Positions 25,901 through 34,700 of a stretch of 45,043 nucleotides of DNA are shown here, in pieces. The stretch comes from an uncultured Verrucomicrobia subdivision 3 bacterium (GTDB taxonomy: Bacteria > Verrucomicrobiota > Verrucomicrobiia > Limisphaerales > UBA11358), in contig CAISYZ010000220.1 in assembly GCA_903889895.1 (NCBI GenBank), forward strand, positions 1-45,043, read 5' to 3'. The notes beneath the pieces are model-generated. The model saw only the letters and a list, made by a program, of their open reading frames with translations. It searched no databases and was not told the origin of the DNA. Numbering within the stretch: the first letter of the stretch is position 1; each line of letters begins with the position of its first letter. The translations under genes and the position numbers were made by a program.

Positions 25901-26933
25901 CCCCACGAATCAGCCGGATTGGATGCATCTGGCGGTGACGATTCACAATTACATGACCGTAGAAAACGCCAACGCCTACATGGTCTGGAATGTGATGTGG
26001 GCCACGGTGGCTTGGTGGAACGGCCAGCCCAACGGCACGCAGACGTATTATCCGCTGGGTCATTTCAGTAAATTCATCCGGCCCAACGACTGGCGGGCGC
26101 AAGCGGCCAGCAGCGACACCAATATTCTCGTCTCGCTTTACCGGCACACCAACAGTAATCCCGCCATCAGCGACCGGTTGGTTTTGGTATTGATCAACAA
26201 AAGCGGCAATTACACTTATCCCGTAATTCAAACGACGGCGTGGTGGGCAACGGATCCGCTGCAACGCGCGTGGCAGGTTTATAAAACTGCCAATGATGGG
26301 GCGACGCAACAACGCCTTACGCTTACGGAGAATCTCGCCGGTGCGAGTCTGTCCGGTGATCGTAATCTCGTATTGGCCCCGTATTCCATCACCACCGCCA
26401 TCATCAATACCGGCGTTTACACCAACGCGCCGCCCGTATTCACCAGCACCGCCGGCAACCGAACCATCAACCCCGGCCAGACGCTGCTTATTACCAACAC
26501 CGCGAGCGACTCGGACCAACCCGCGCAATCTTTGACGTTTTCTTTGCCAGTCTCACCGGCGGGCGCGGTTGTGAATTCGACCAATGGCATTTTGAACTGG
26601 CGTCCGCTCATCGCGCAGGCCTGTTCGACCAACGCTTTTCGCTTGGTTGTTGCGGACAACGGCTCGCCGAGCTTGAGCGCCACCCAAAATTTTTCCGTGA
26701 CGGTTTTGCCGGTGGCGCTGCCGACGCTGTCGTCGTCGAGCTTCAGCAATGGACTGTTTAGAATGTCGGTTGGCGGGGTCGTCGGACCGGATTACACCGT
26801 GCAAGTCTCCACCAATCTTGTCACTTGGACGAATCTGTTCACCACTAATCCGGTTGGTTTGCCCTTCAACTGGACGGATACGAATACGGCTGGATTTGCC
26901 CGCCGGTTTTACCGCACATTGCTGGGACCGTAA
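22989..26933 (+). CDS. PATR beta-strand repeat protein fused to a GH30 glycoside hydrolase
   Basis: A 1314-residue secreted protein with a signal peptide ending near TTSAAG. The first about 690 residues are Gly/Thr/Asn-rich with PATR units near residues 292, 361 and 607 (for example LTKNGTGIMTLSGTNTYLG). Residues about 700-1130 are a GH30 domain closely related to that of the 15526 gene: SWSPPENLKS, acid/base Glu847 in SIQNEPD and nucleophile Glu960 in KFMTEGN. The Glu-Glu spacing is 113 residues, against 112 in the relative. An Ig-like domain and the RFYRTLLGP C-terminus follow. The fusion would place an endo-acting enzyme on a beta-helical stalk. Its stop overlaps the next ATG (TAATG), suggesting translational coupling. 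Confidence 0.87.
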   Translation: MRIRNSHKSYRDVLTLIGAVALALPMTTSAAGLVWNNGSATGSWNNTDANWTGAVWNNVTPDSALFNTVGGIINLSMPITAGSVTFSNTPFVTADFTSTTFTNNSLQAGSLTVQGAGNNGSSYSSNPTLTIGNPVSITGDVAVGRANLTIAGGTLAANRIVAAAGSYDWADVTITNATVWATNGVDGSVNATAPATFQLDLNGGSLYTPYLKVADRESSGTAWFNWNGGTLVATADTNNYIQVYQGSGATYGTNSYIGNSGAIINTYDGIAGHTITIGVNLKPATSSTGGLTKLGPGTLTLSGVNTFTGATAINAGTLTIGGSGQLGGGSYAGAIINNGLLKYNSSAAQILSGVISGNGPLIEVGSGTLTLTTSSNTYSGGTTVAAGILAMGADYGANENSGSLGSGNVSISGGGQFRFGGTSGYPVVYYYFPSANNFTFNNGQFSVTDGGQHIQGGVTVNSGGLFCYTRWIGKDLYLDGVVAGSGPITVDNYTQSGHQGYTHFSNASNTWSGTLTINAPSSSNGGAVSVDNNTALSTATVNDNNTGIISGYPAMVFSAGIDAPVFGALAGSGNIVLADGAGSAVALTVGGNNANSTYSGVLSGSGSLTKNGTGIMTLSGTNTYLGTTTVNGGILVISQPTIVTNSTVIVASGAGLQLAFGGTNTVAGLMLNGVHQSAGIYNSNTSAPYITGPGSLQVSPSTSTITLNPATTYQQIYGFGGNLCQGDQKLLSGYNLYPQVFSSSGLNFSFIRLSTAYGVANTNFAGYDAANVAITTNFRAMQPNGYITLSSWSPPENLKSTASVFGGTLAKVGGKYVYTNFANWWAGTLQYYQSNSALPDYVSIQNEPDFASSGTNAQYEAGSYLSATETSTQAGYPQALAAVRSAFSAAGLGSQKILGPDTTAIGGGKIPKYLTNAAPATVDAIGHHLYGDAPATTGTGNLSSLNSFYSYTTIPKFMTEGNPFDDQETYSPTNQPDWMHLAVTIHNYMTVENANAYMVWNVMWATVAWWNGQPNGTQTYYPLGHFSKFIRPNDWRAQAASSDTNILVSLYRHTNSNPAISDRLVLVLINKSGNYTYPVIQTTAWWATDPLQRAWQVYKTANDGATQQRLTLTENLAGASLSGDRNLVLAPYSITTAIINTGVYTNAPPVFTSTAGNRTINPGQTLLITNTASDSDQPAQSLTFSLPVSPAGAVVNSTNGILNWRPLIAQACSTNAFRLVVADNGSPSLSATQNFSVTVLPVALPTLSSSSFSNGLFRMSVGGVVGPDYTVQVSTNLVTWTNLFTTNPVGLPFNWTDTNTAGFARRFYRTLLGP

Positions 26934-28510
26934 TGACTTCCTCCTTTAAAAAATTTCAATTTTGTGCAGCCTGCCTGGTCTGCTTTTGCCTCGCGCCGGG
27001 GGTGCGGGCTTCGGAGGTGCAGGAATTTATTTTGGACACTTCCATTCATTATCAGGTGATGGATAATTTTGGTGTGAACGACGCCTGGAGCATCCAGAAA
27101 GTTGGTGCGGAATGGTCGGAGACGAACAAAAATAAAATCGCCGACCTGCTGTTTTCCACCAATACCGGCATCGGTTTGTCTGGCTGGCGTTTCAATCTCG
27201 GCGCGGGCATCAATCATCAGACCATCCGCGATGACTGGCGCACCACAGAATCGTTTGAAACCGCGCCGGGGAAATACGACTGGACGCGGCAAGCCGGCCA
27301 GCGTTGGTTTTTGCGCGCCGCCAAAGCGCACGGCGTGAATCAGTTTTTCGCCACAGCCTATAGCCCGCCGCTGCGTCTAACCAAAAACGGCTTGAGCAAT
27401 CTTGGCCACGATGCCAGCTCCACCACGAATCTCAAGCCGGGGACGGAAAATGATTTTGCCAAATATCTTTCCGACATCATCGCTCATTTTCGCGACAATC
27501 CCGATCTGACCGAGCAGATTAACTTTAATTTTGTCCTGCCAGTCAACGAGCCGCAGTGGGAATGGCAGCATGGCCAGGAAGGTTGTCGCTATTCAAACGC
27601 CGATTTGAAAAATGTTTATACCGTGCTTCATTCACGGTTGGTGGCGGATGGTCTGAAGACGAAGATCCTCGGTCCGGAGTCCGGCTCGATTCCGGACATG
27701 TATGCTTTTGATCAAGCAGCCCGCGACCGGTGGCACAACGGCTATGGGAATTATCTGAATTGGATTTGCGGCGTTCCGGCCGTGGCGGCGTGTTTCGGCG
27801 GTGTCATCAGCTATCATAGCTATTGGTCGGACGCGATGCCGGGCAAGCTGGTTTCGGACCGTGAGCAACTGGGCAAAGCGTTCAAGCATTTTCCGGGCTG
27901 GAAAATTTGGCAGAGTGAATACTGCATTATGGAACCGGGGCGCGACCTCGGCATGGACACCGCGCTGCGCGTGGCGCGGATCATCCATTGCGACTTGACG
28001 CTCGTGAACGCGTCATCGTGGCAATGGTGGCTGGCCGTGGCCAACGAGGATTTCAAAAGCGGGCTGATTTACACCGACTACCAAAAACCCGGCGACGCGG
28101 AGACGATTTACGAATCAAAGCTGCTCTGGACGCTGGGAAATTTCAGCCGCTTTATCCGGCCCGGTATGGTGCGGGTGGAACTGTCCGGCCCGCAGGATGT
28201 TCAAGGCTTGCTGGCGTCGGCATATTTTAATGAACCAGACAAGACCGCGGCGCTGGTGTTTGTGAACTGTGCCTATGAGGCGAAAAATGTTCGGTTGCGA
28301 TTCGCCAAATCTTCTGACGCGGAGCGCATTTTCACGACTTACATCACAGCAGATGAAAAAAATCTCGAACCCGGACAAAAAATCATCGGCAAAAACATTT
28401 TCACTGTTCCCGCCCGCAGCGTGGTGACGCTGGTCAGCGAATCCGGCTCGAACAAAAAGGCTTCCCAAGTATCAGCAGCGTTGAATTATGACAAAACCAT
28501 CAAAAACTAA
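26933..28510 (+). CDS. Secreted GH30-family glycoside hydrolase, endo-beta-1,6-galactanase-like
   Basis: A 525-residue protein with a signal peptide (about 1-26, ending GVRAS), then a GH30-type barrel. Visible landmarks are VMDNFGVNDAWS, GLSGWRFNLGAG, acid/base Glu206 in PVNEPQWEW, and nucleophile Glu329 in IWQSEYCIM, with a beta-sandwich C-terminus. The NEPQWEW and QSEY motifs recall the galactanase-like branch of GH30 rather than xylanases, but the subfamily needs a search. Unlike the neighbouring GH30 proteins it has no PATR, Ig-like or FYR-type C-terminal module, so it may be periplasmic or freely secreted. Its ATG overlaps the previous stop by one base, and its 3' end overlaps the GH78 gene by 23 nt. 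Confidence 0.87.
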   Translation: MTSSFKKFQFCAACLVCFCLAPGVRASEVQEFILDTSIHYQVMDNFGVNDAWSIQKVGAEWSETNKNKIADLLFSTNTGIGLSGWRFNLGAGINHQTIRDDWRTTESFETAPGKYDWTRQAGQRWFLRAAKAHGVNQFFATAYSPPLRLTKNGLSNLGHDASSTTNLKPGTENDFAKYLSDIIAHFRDNPDLTEQINFNFVLPVNEPQWEWQHGQEGCRYSNADLKNVYTVLHSRLVADGLKTKILGPESGSIPDMYAFDQAARDRWHNGYGNYLNWICGVPAVAACFGGVISYHSYWSDAMPGKLVSDREQLGKAFKHFPGWKIWQSEYCIMEPGRDLGMDTALRVARIIHCDLTLVNASSWQWWLAVANEDFKSGLIYTDYQKPGDAETIYESKLLWTLGNFSRFIRPGMVRVELSGPQDVQGLLASAYFNEPDKTAALVFVNCAYEAKNVRLRFAKSSDAERIFTTYITADEKNLEPGQKIIGKNIFTVPARSVVTLVSESGSNKKASQVSAALNYDKTIKN

Positions 28511-30920
28511 ACGCCGGACATGGCTCCGGCAAATGTTGACAGTTTGTGCGCTGGCTTTGCTTTCCGGTGAAGCGTGCGTTGCCAACGAACTGGGTGCCAA
28601 ACTGCAAAGCTCTTTCGTCTGGCTACAAGCACCCGTGACTGATGAAAGTTTACACGCCGGCTTTCGCCGCGAATTCTTTTTGCGTGACGTTCCCGCCACG
28701 GCACAACTGCATCTTTTTGCCTACACGCGTTACCAACTTTACCTCAACGGCGAATATGTCGGTCGCGGGCCGAACCGTTTCGAGAGCATCCATCCGGAAT
28801 ACGATTCGTGGAACATCGCCGCGCGGTTGCATCCCGGCACTAATGTCATCGCTGTGATTGTGCATCGCGACTGGCCCGGCGATGCGATTGCCAACATGGG
28901 GCAGACCTTGAGCCGGTTTCGCCGGCACGCGCCTGGTTTTACCGCGCGGCTCGAATTGGCTGCGCTTCCGGCCATCGTCACGGATGCTTCGTGGCGCGGT
29001 TTTGTCGAAGCCGGAAATATTTTGCCGGTTCCACATTATTATTCGTCCATCGCGGAAAATTACGACGCGCGGAACATGGCCGGTGACTGGACGGCGACAA
29101 ACTTTGATGACTCATCGCTGCCCCTTGCGAAAACGCTGGACACCACCGACCATGCCGACTGGCCCGAGTTATCGCCCCGCAGCATTCCGCATTTGCGCGA
29201 GCGTGAATTGACGCTCAACGATCCAGTTCCAACCGACGGCCTGACTTTGACTAATGGCCAGACGCAAGTTTTTCATTTGCCGCAGATTGAGCAGGCATAT
29301 TGGGTCGCGGATTTCGACGCCGAAGTCGGAACTAAAATTGTTGCCACGCTGCTCTTGCCTGAATCGCATCGTGGTCCATCTAGCACTTATATTTGTCGCG
29401 CCGGAATCCAGCGTTGGATGAGCGGCGATACTTTTGCGCAAAATGCCTTGAGCCTGCGCGTCGAAACGGGTCGTGTCACCATCCGCAATTTGCGTCTCAT
29501 CGCGGTGAATTATCCATTTGACCGGATTGGTTCTTTTTCCAGCAGCGACAGCGAACTCAACCACATTTGGCAGATCACCGCGCGTTCGACAGAGCTATTG
29601 AGCGAAGATGCCTACACTGATTGCGCTGACCGCGAGCGTTCCGAATGGATGGATTGCGATCCGCCGATGTATGACGCGACGCGCGTGATGATGGCCGGTC
29701 CCGCCGTGAATGGTTTGCCTGCTTGGAGCGATGCTCGGCTTTACGCCAACATGCTTCGGCGCGTCGCCTACAGTCAGGAACCCGACGGCATGGTGCGCGC
29801 GCGGACCTGCTCCGAAATGGTGGACATCCACACGCGCATGGAAGACCGCGCCTGCGACTGGCTGCAAGGATTCCGGAAATATTACGAGGCCACCGGCGAC
29901 AAGGAACTCATCCGTGAACTCTGGCCGTTTTGCGAACGGCAACTCAACTGGTTTCTGCAACGCCGCCAGCCGGACGGTTTGATTCTCTGCCGCGAATGGG
30001 TTGCTTGGGACAATCCTATGAGCTACGCCACCTGCGAAGGCGCGGCGAACAACGCTTTCATCTGGCGCTCTTTTCGCGATGCCGGCTGGCTGGCTGCGCA
30101 AATCGGCAATAAACCAGCCGCCAAGAAATGGTCCGCCGCTGCCGAAAAATTACAGGCTGACTTCAACAAACTTCTGTGGGATGAAACCACCTGCGCTTAT
30201 TGTTCGGCGGTTGGCACGCCGGTGATTTTGCCGCAAGACCAGCACTCAAAAAAGGCCATCAATCTCAAGTCCGCGAACGGTCGCACCGAGCCGACGCTGC
30301 ACGCGAATTTGTTTGCGCTCGACCAAGGTATCGTTCCGCCGGAACGTCGTGCGCAGGTGGTGGCTTGGACGCTGCAACACGCCGACCAAATCCGGCAGGT
30401 GATGGCGAATCATTATTTCTTCAACCTGCTGGCCTCGCTGGATCGCCCCGAATACGACCAAATTATTTTGGATCGAATTCGGAACGGCTGGCAGGGCATG
30501 GTGGATTGCCCGTGGCAAACGACCTGGGAAATGATGGACAGCAGCAAGCATCCGCACGGCTCCAAATGCCATTGCTACGGCATTGTTCCCGGCTACACTT
30601 TGAGCACTTATGTTTTGGGTGTTCGCCGCGATGAACCGATTTGGAAAAGGCAAATCATCATCGAACCGCATCTCGGCGATCTCGCGCGCGCGGAAGGTGT
30701 GGTCGTGACCGAATTCGGGCCAGTCGCGGTCAGTTGGGAAAAGTCCGGCAACCGTCTCAATTTCAACATTACAGTTCCTCAAAATTGTGAGGCCATCCTT
30801 GCATTGCCGGAACATGCGGGCAACCCGCTTGAACTGGACGGCAAAATTATTGCCTCCGAGAAGCGCGGCATTCGTCAGGTCGTCATTTTGCACGCTGGCA
30901 GCCACTCTGGAAAAATTTGA
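28488..30920 (+). CDS. Alpha-L-rhamnosidase-like glycoside hydrolase (GH78)
   Basis: An 810-residue secreted enzyme with an N-terminal signal segment (LTVCALALLSGEACVAN). Jelly-roll domains come first, with the GH78-type signature YTRYQLYLNGEYVGRGPN. The alpha/alpha-barrel region carries DCADRERSEWMDCD, matching the D...E...D catalytic cluster of GH78 (Asp381, Glu383 and Asp389 in this numbering), and CPWQTTWEMMD with Glu681 as the likely second catalytic acid. GH78 enzymes release terminal alpha-L-rhamnose from rhamnogalacturonans, arabinogalactan proteins or glycosides. It lacks the FYR-type C-terminus. It overlaps the GH30 gene upstream by 23 nt and closes the operon-like run; a gene-poor region follows. 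Confidence 0.88.
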   Translation: MTKPSKTKRRTWLRQMLTVCALALLSGEACVANELGAKLQSSFVWLQAPVTDESLHAGFRREFFLRDVPATAQLHLFAYTRYQLYLNGEYVGRGPNRFESIHPEYDSWNIAARLHPGTNVIAVIVHRDWPGDAIANMGQTLSRFRRHAPGFTARLELAALPAIVTDASWRGFVEAGNILPVPHYYSSIAENYDARNMAGDWTATNFDDSSLPLAKTLDTTDHADWPELSPRSIPHLRERELTLNDPVPTDGLTLTNGQTQVFHLPQIEQAYWVADFDAEVGTKIVATLLLPESHRGPSSTYICRAGIQRWMSGDTFAQNALSLRVETGRVTIRNLRLIAVNYPFDRIGSFSSSDSELNHIWQITARSTELLSEDAYTDCADRERSEWMDCDPPMYDATRVMMAGPAVNGLPAWSDARLYANMLRRVAYSQEPDGMVRARTCSEMVDIHTRMEDRACDWLQGFRKYYEATGDKELIRELWPFCERQLNWFLQRRQPDGLILCREWVAWDNPMSYATCEGAANNAFIWRSFRDAGWLAAQIGNKPAAKKWSAAAEKLQADFNKLLWDETTCAYCSAVGTPVILPQDQHSKKAINLKSANGRTEPTLHANLFALDQGIVPPERRAQVVAWTLQHADQIRQVMANHYFFNLLASLDRPEYDQIILDRIRNGWQGMVDCPWQTTWEMMDSSKHPHGSKCHCYGIVPGYTLSTYVLGVRRDEPIWKRQIIIEPHLGDLARAEGVVVTEFGPVAVSWEKSGNRLNFNITVPQNCEAILALPEHAGNPLELDGKIIASEKRGIRQVVILHAGSHSGKI

Positions 30921-31146
30921 AGGTCTGTTGTGAATGCGATGTCATCAAAAACAGTCACAAATTGATTGCGATATCTCGTCTAGCCCGTGGTGGGCATGAA
31001 CAACTAAGAAATTTTGGTGATGGGGCGCCTCCGCCCCACCGGGCTGATTTATATGAAGCCGCTTGGTGTTAACGCCAGACTGAATATTGCGGAGGCGGTG
31101 AAGGATTTGGATCTTCGGTCATTCGGCTGCCAGCCGTGGCTCGGCG

Positions 31147-31170
31147 AAAACCTGTTTTTGCAGGTTTTTT
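31147..31170 (+). terminator. Terminator-like hairpin with T-run
   Basis: AAAACCTG and CAGGTTTT pair around a TTTTTG loop and are followed by further Ts (six in a row at 31165-31170). It lies about 230 nt beyond the GH78 stop, so it could end the upstream operon transcript. The stem is AT-rich and of moderate strength. Confidence 0.45.
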
Positions 31171-31185
31171 GCCCGGAAGGCACTT

Positions 31186-31478
31186 CCGCACACTTTGTCT
31201 TTGTTGCAAAACACTTTGCCTTTGTCTCAAAGCATTTCGATGATATTACAAAACACTGTTGCTTCGTTCCATCGCGCGATTGTTTTGTCGCAAACCGCTT
31301 TGATGGCGTTACAAAGCACTGTGACTTTGTTCAACGCAGGATTGCTTTGCTTTAAAACACTTTGACGGCGCTACAAAGCGCTTTGATGGCGTTACAAAAC
31401 ACTGTGACTTTGTCCCATTGCACGGTAGTTTTGTCGCAAAATCGGTTGATGGCGTTATAAAGCAAGTTGATTTTTCTG
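31186..31478. repeat. Degenerate 21-bp tandem array of imperfect palindromes (about 14 units)
   Basis: Units start at 31186, 31207, 31228, 31249, 31270, 31291, 31312, 31333, 31353, 31374, 31395, 31416, 31437 and 31458. All are 21 bp except the 31333 unit, which is 20. Each begins with a 12-bp core near CAAArCrCTkTG, a perfect palindrome CAAAGCGCTTTG at 31374. The following 9 nt alternate among ATGGCGTTA-, ACTTTGTyC- and TTTTGTCG-like tails, so a three-unit 63-bp order is superimposed. In one frame the units encode heptapeptides such as FDGVTKH and CDFVQRR; the 20-bp unit breaks that frame. Confidence 0.8.
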
Positions 31479-31616
31479 CATGCTATGCCGTTTGGCTAAT
31501 TTCCCGACTTTTCATGAACTTTAGGACCGAATCTCAGGTGCCTATTACTGCTGTCGGGAAAAGTCACGGCTAGCGGTGTTTCCATGGGGTCCAACCCCCG
31601 CTTCCAGCCTTAAAAG

Positions 31617-31649
31617 ACTACCCAAAAGGGTAGTGGATATTTATCCACT
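31617..31649. promoter_or_regulatory. Twin abutting perfect inverted repeats (candidate operator)
   Basis: ACTACCC-AAAA-GGGTAGT (31617-31634) is a perfect 7-bp inverted repeat. It shares its last AGT with AGTGGATA-TT-TATCCACT (31632-31649), a perfect 8-bp inverted repeat. They lie about 125 nt before the PATR start codon. The TACCC/GGGTA half-sites resemble those of NarL-type regulators, and such a regulator is encoded at 42152-42793. Binding is inferred, not shown. Confidence 0.5.
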
Positions 31650-31772
31650 GCCGGTGATAAATTTACCCAATACCAATGCTTGCTTTAGACAAACCAATAA
31701 CGAATTCCATTTAGTCAGCCATTTGCCGAATCAATTCACAGCCACTTGTTCCTCATCCACCATCGAAAAATC

Positions 31773-34700
31773 ATGAAAAAATCCCTCAACATATACTTCA
31801 CGCTCATGTTAACGGCAACGCTACCAGCGTTTTCGCAGGATATCTGGAGCGGTGGCGGCAACAACAACTGGAGCGATCCCAATGATTGGGCGGCATTGGC
31901 GGCTCCCAGCACCGGCGACAGTCTGGATTTCACCGGCAGCACCCAGACCTCGCCAAACAATGACCTCGCCACCAATCTTTACAGTTTTTCCGGCATCACG
32001 TTTGACGGCTCTGCTAGCGGGTTTGACCTGGTGGGCAATGATGTTTGGCTGTCCGGCGGAATCACCAACGCCAGCGGCACTCAGCAATTGATTGACCTCA
32101 ATCTGGTGTTGACGGGTCCGACCGCAATCAACACCACCTCGGGCGACATCGCCGTCGGCAATACCACAGGCCAGATCAATGGTCCCGGCACGCTCACGGT
32201 GAACGGCCCGGGCACGTTAACGGTGTCCACCAATAATAGCGGTGGCACGACCATCAATAGCGGGGCCAACATGGTTGTCAATAATATCAACAGCAGTGGC
32301 AATGGCAGCTATACCCTCGCGGGCGGATCGTTGCTGTTGGAATATGGTTCATGGTATTCTCCCAGCCGCAATTTTACCTTCACAGCGGATTCCAGTTTGG
32401 GTGTGAATACCGGCAGCGTCCAATATAGCGCCTATGGACGGTATGATTGTTATGGCTTGGTCGGTTCGCCGGGTTTCAAGTGGACGGTGATTGGCAATGG
32501 TCGCTTCCAAATGAGTGGCGGTTCGAATCACATTTTGGCTGGTTCGGTGGATGTAACTGCGCCCGCAGTCCTGTCTGACGTCAACGGCGGCAATACTACA
32601 ATTTCCGGTTTGGGAACCAATACCATCACCGTGGAAAATGGCGCAGCATTGCGAAAAAACAACGGTGGCATCGTGCTGAACCCAATTGTTCTCAATGGCG
32701 GCGCTGGTCCTGACAGTTTGGGAGCCTTGGTGGCCAATCAAGAAGCTTATGCGGGGCAGCCCTCCACCATCGTGGCGACTTTCAGTAATAACATCACATT
32801 AAACGCCGACAGCACCTTGGGCGCAATATATGGCAGCATGTTGATTGCCGGCAATATTTCCGGGAACGGCAGTCTGACCAAGGTCGGCAATTACCCGCTG
32901 ATTTTGACCGGCACCAACAGCAATTACGGCACTGACAACAGTGGCACTTATATTGATGCAGGCACCCTGCAACTAGGGTCGCCTTATGCGCTTTCGACCA
33001 ACGGAAATGTGACCATTGGCAGCGGTTCGGGTGCAACCTTGGACTTGAATGGCAATAGCTATTCTGGAAATTATATTGGTGACGATTATTCCGGTTTGAG
33101 CGTGATTGATAATAGTTCAGCCAATCCAGCGACCCTGACCCTTGGCGCTGGCAGTTACTTCACCGGCGCGGTCAAGAACAGCGGCGGCGGTGCGTTGAGC
33201 ATTGTCAATGTTTCCGGCAGCACTTCCTTGGAAGGAGCAAATACCTACACCGGCTCAACGTTGGTGGAAGGTGGAACGCTGGATATGATTCTTTCCACCA
33301 GCAAGACCAACGGTGGTTTGGTGTTGGCGACCAACGGTGGAACATTGTCTGTCCATTTATCCGCCCCCACGGCTTTGTTGCCAGCCTCCGGCGTGACCCT
33401 TGGCAATAACAGCGGGGATACGTCTTACCTTACCATTGATTTGAACAGTTACGGCAATGTCGCCAATCCGATTATCAATGCCACCAACGGCACCGGAGTT
33501 TTGTCAGCCAATGGCACCATCTATGTCACGATAAATAACCCGGCCAACATTGTGGTTGGGAGCATTCATTTGATTAAATACACCTCGCTTAGTGGCACTG
33601 GCACCAGCTTTGTGCTGAATTCAATCGCCGGCGGCGTGGGTGCGACGATTGTCACCAATGCAGCCAACCATTCCATTGACCTTTCGGTCACGTTTGCGCC
33701 GATTACCACTTGGACCGCCCGGGTTAATACCAACTGGGATTATACGACCACCAACTGGACTTACGCCGGCATCAAGACAAACTATCAGGACAGCCAAGCC
33801 ATCTATTTCGACAATACCGCCAGCAATTTCCTGGTCAATTTGACCACGACATTTTCACCGGGCTCGGTTTTGGTCAGTTCCAGCAGCAACTACCTGTTCA
33901 CTGGCAGCGGCAGCTTGTCCGGCGGTGCGCTGACGAAGAGCGGTTCGGGCACCTTGATTCTCGACGTCAACAGCAGCACCTATGCATCCACCACCATTGG
34001 TGCCGGCACGCTGCAGGTTGGCAACAATGACGGCAGCGGCGATTTGGGGACGGGCAGTGTGAATGACAACGGGACGCTGGCCTTCAACCGGACTAACAAC
34101 TATACGGTTCAGGGCTTGATTACTGGAACTGGATCGCTGGTGCAGAATGGTTCCAACAGCACCCTCACGGTGTCGCAAGTGAACACATATTCCGGCGGCA
34201 CGGTGGTCAATCAGGGCACAGTGAAGCTTGGCGCGGCCAATGTGCTGGGCACCAATTCAGTTGGCAATCTTGTTACCGTCAACGCCGGTGCCAGCCTGGA
34301 TTTGAACGGCCAATACCTCGGCGCTCCGTATCCGGTGGTCATCAGCGGTTCCGGTGCGCCCGGCCGACTGGGTGCGCTGACCAGCGTCAGCGGTGGCGGC
34401 GGCATGAACCTTGGTTACGGCAACATCGGCGTCAACAATTTGGTGTTGGCGGCCGATGCCACCATTGGAGAAAGTTCCTGCAACTGGCAGATTGGTAACA
34501 GCGGCGTGGGCATCAGTGGCAATGGCCACATCCTCACGATGATTATGCAGGGTGGTAACTCCATTTATCTGCGCACGAACGCACTGACTTCACCGTCGCA
34601 AGTTATCATCGGTGCCGGCAAAGTGTATTTCTGTGAAAACACAAATGCCTTGGGTTCCGCAGCCGTCACCCTGACGAATGGCGGCGGTTTTGATACCTGG

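Larger units (their letters stand above)
30921..31772. other. Gene-poor region with repeats and candidate control elements
   Basis: About 850 nt separate the GH78 gene from the second giant PATR gene. It holds a GC-rich hairpin TGGGGCG-CCTC-CGCCCCA at 31021-31038, a terminator-like hairpin at 31147-31170, a 21-bp-periodic array (31186-31478) and twin inverted repeats (31617-31649). An ORF at 31014-31355 runs through the array but is most likely a by-product of its 21-bp period. Confidence 0.65.

Noticed and set aside
31021..31038. GC-rich hairpin TGGGGCG-CCTC-CGCCCCA as the terminator of the GH78 operon
   Set aside because: The stem is good but no T-run follows; the hairpin at 31147-31170 is a better candidate.
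31186..31478. CRISPR array
   Set aside because: Units are 21 bp, degenerate and contiguous, with no unique spacers of 30-40 bp and no cas genes nearby.
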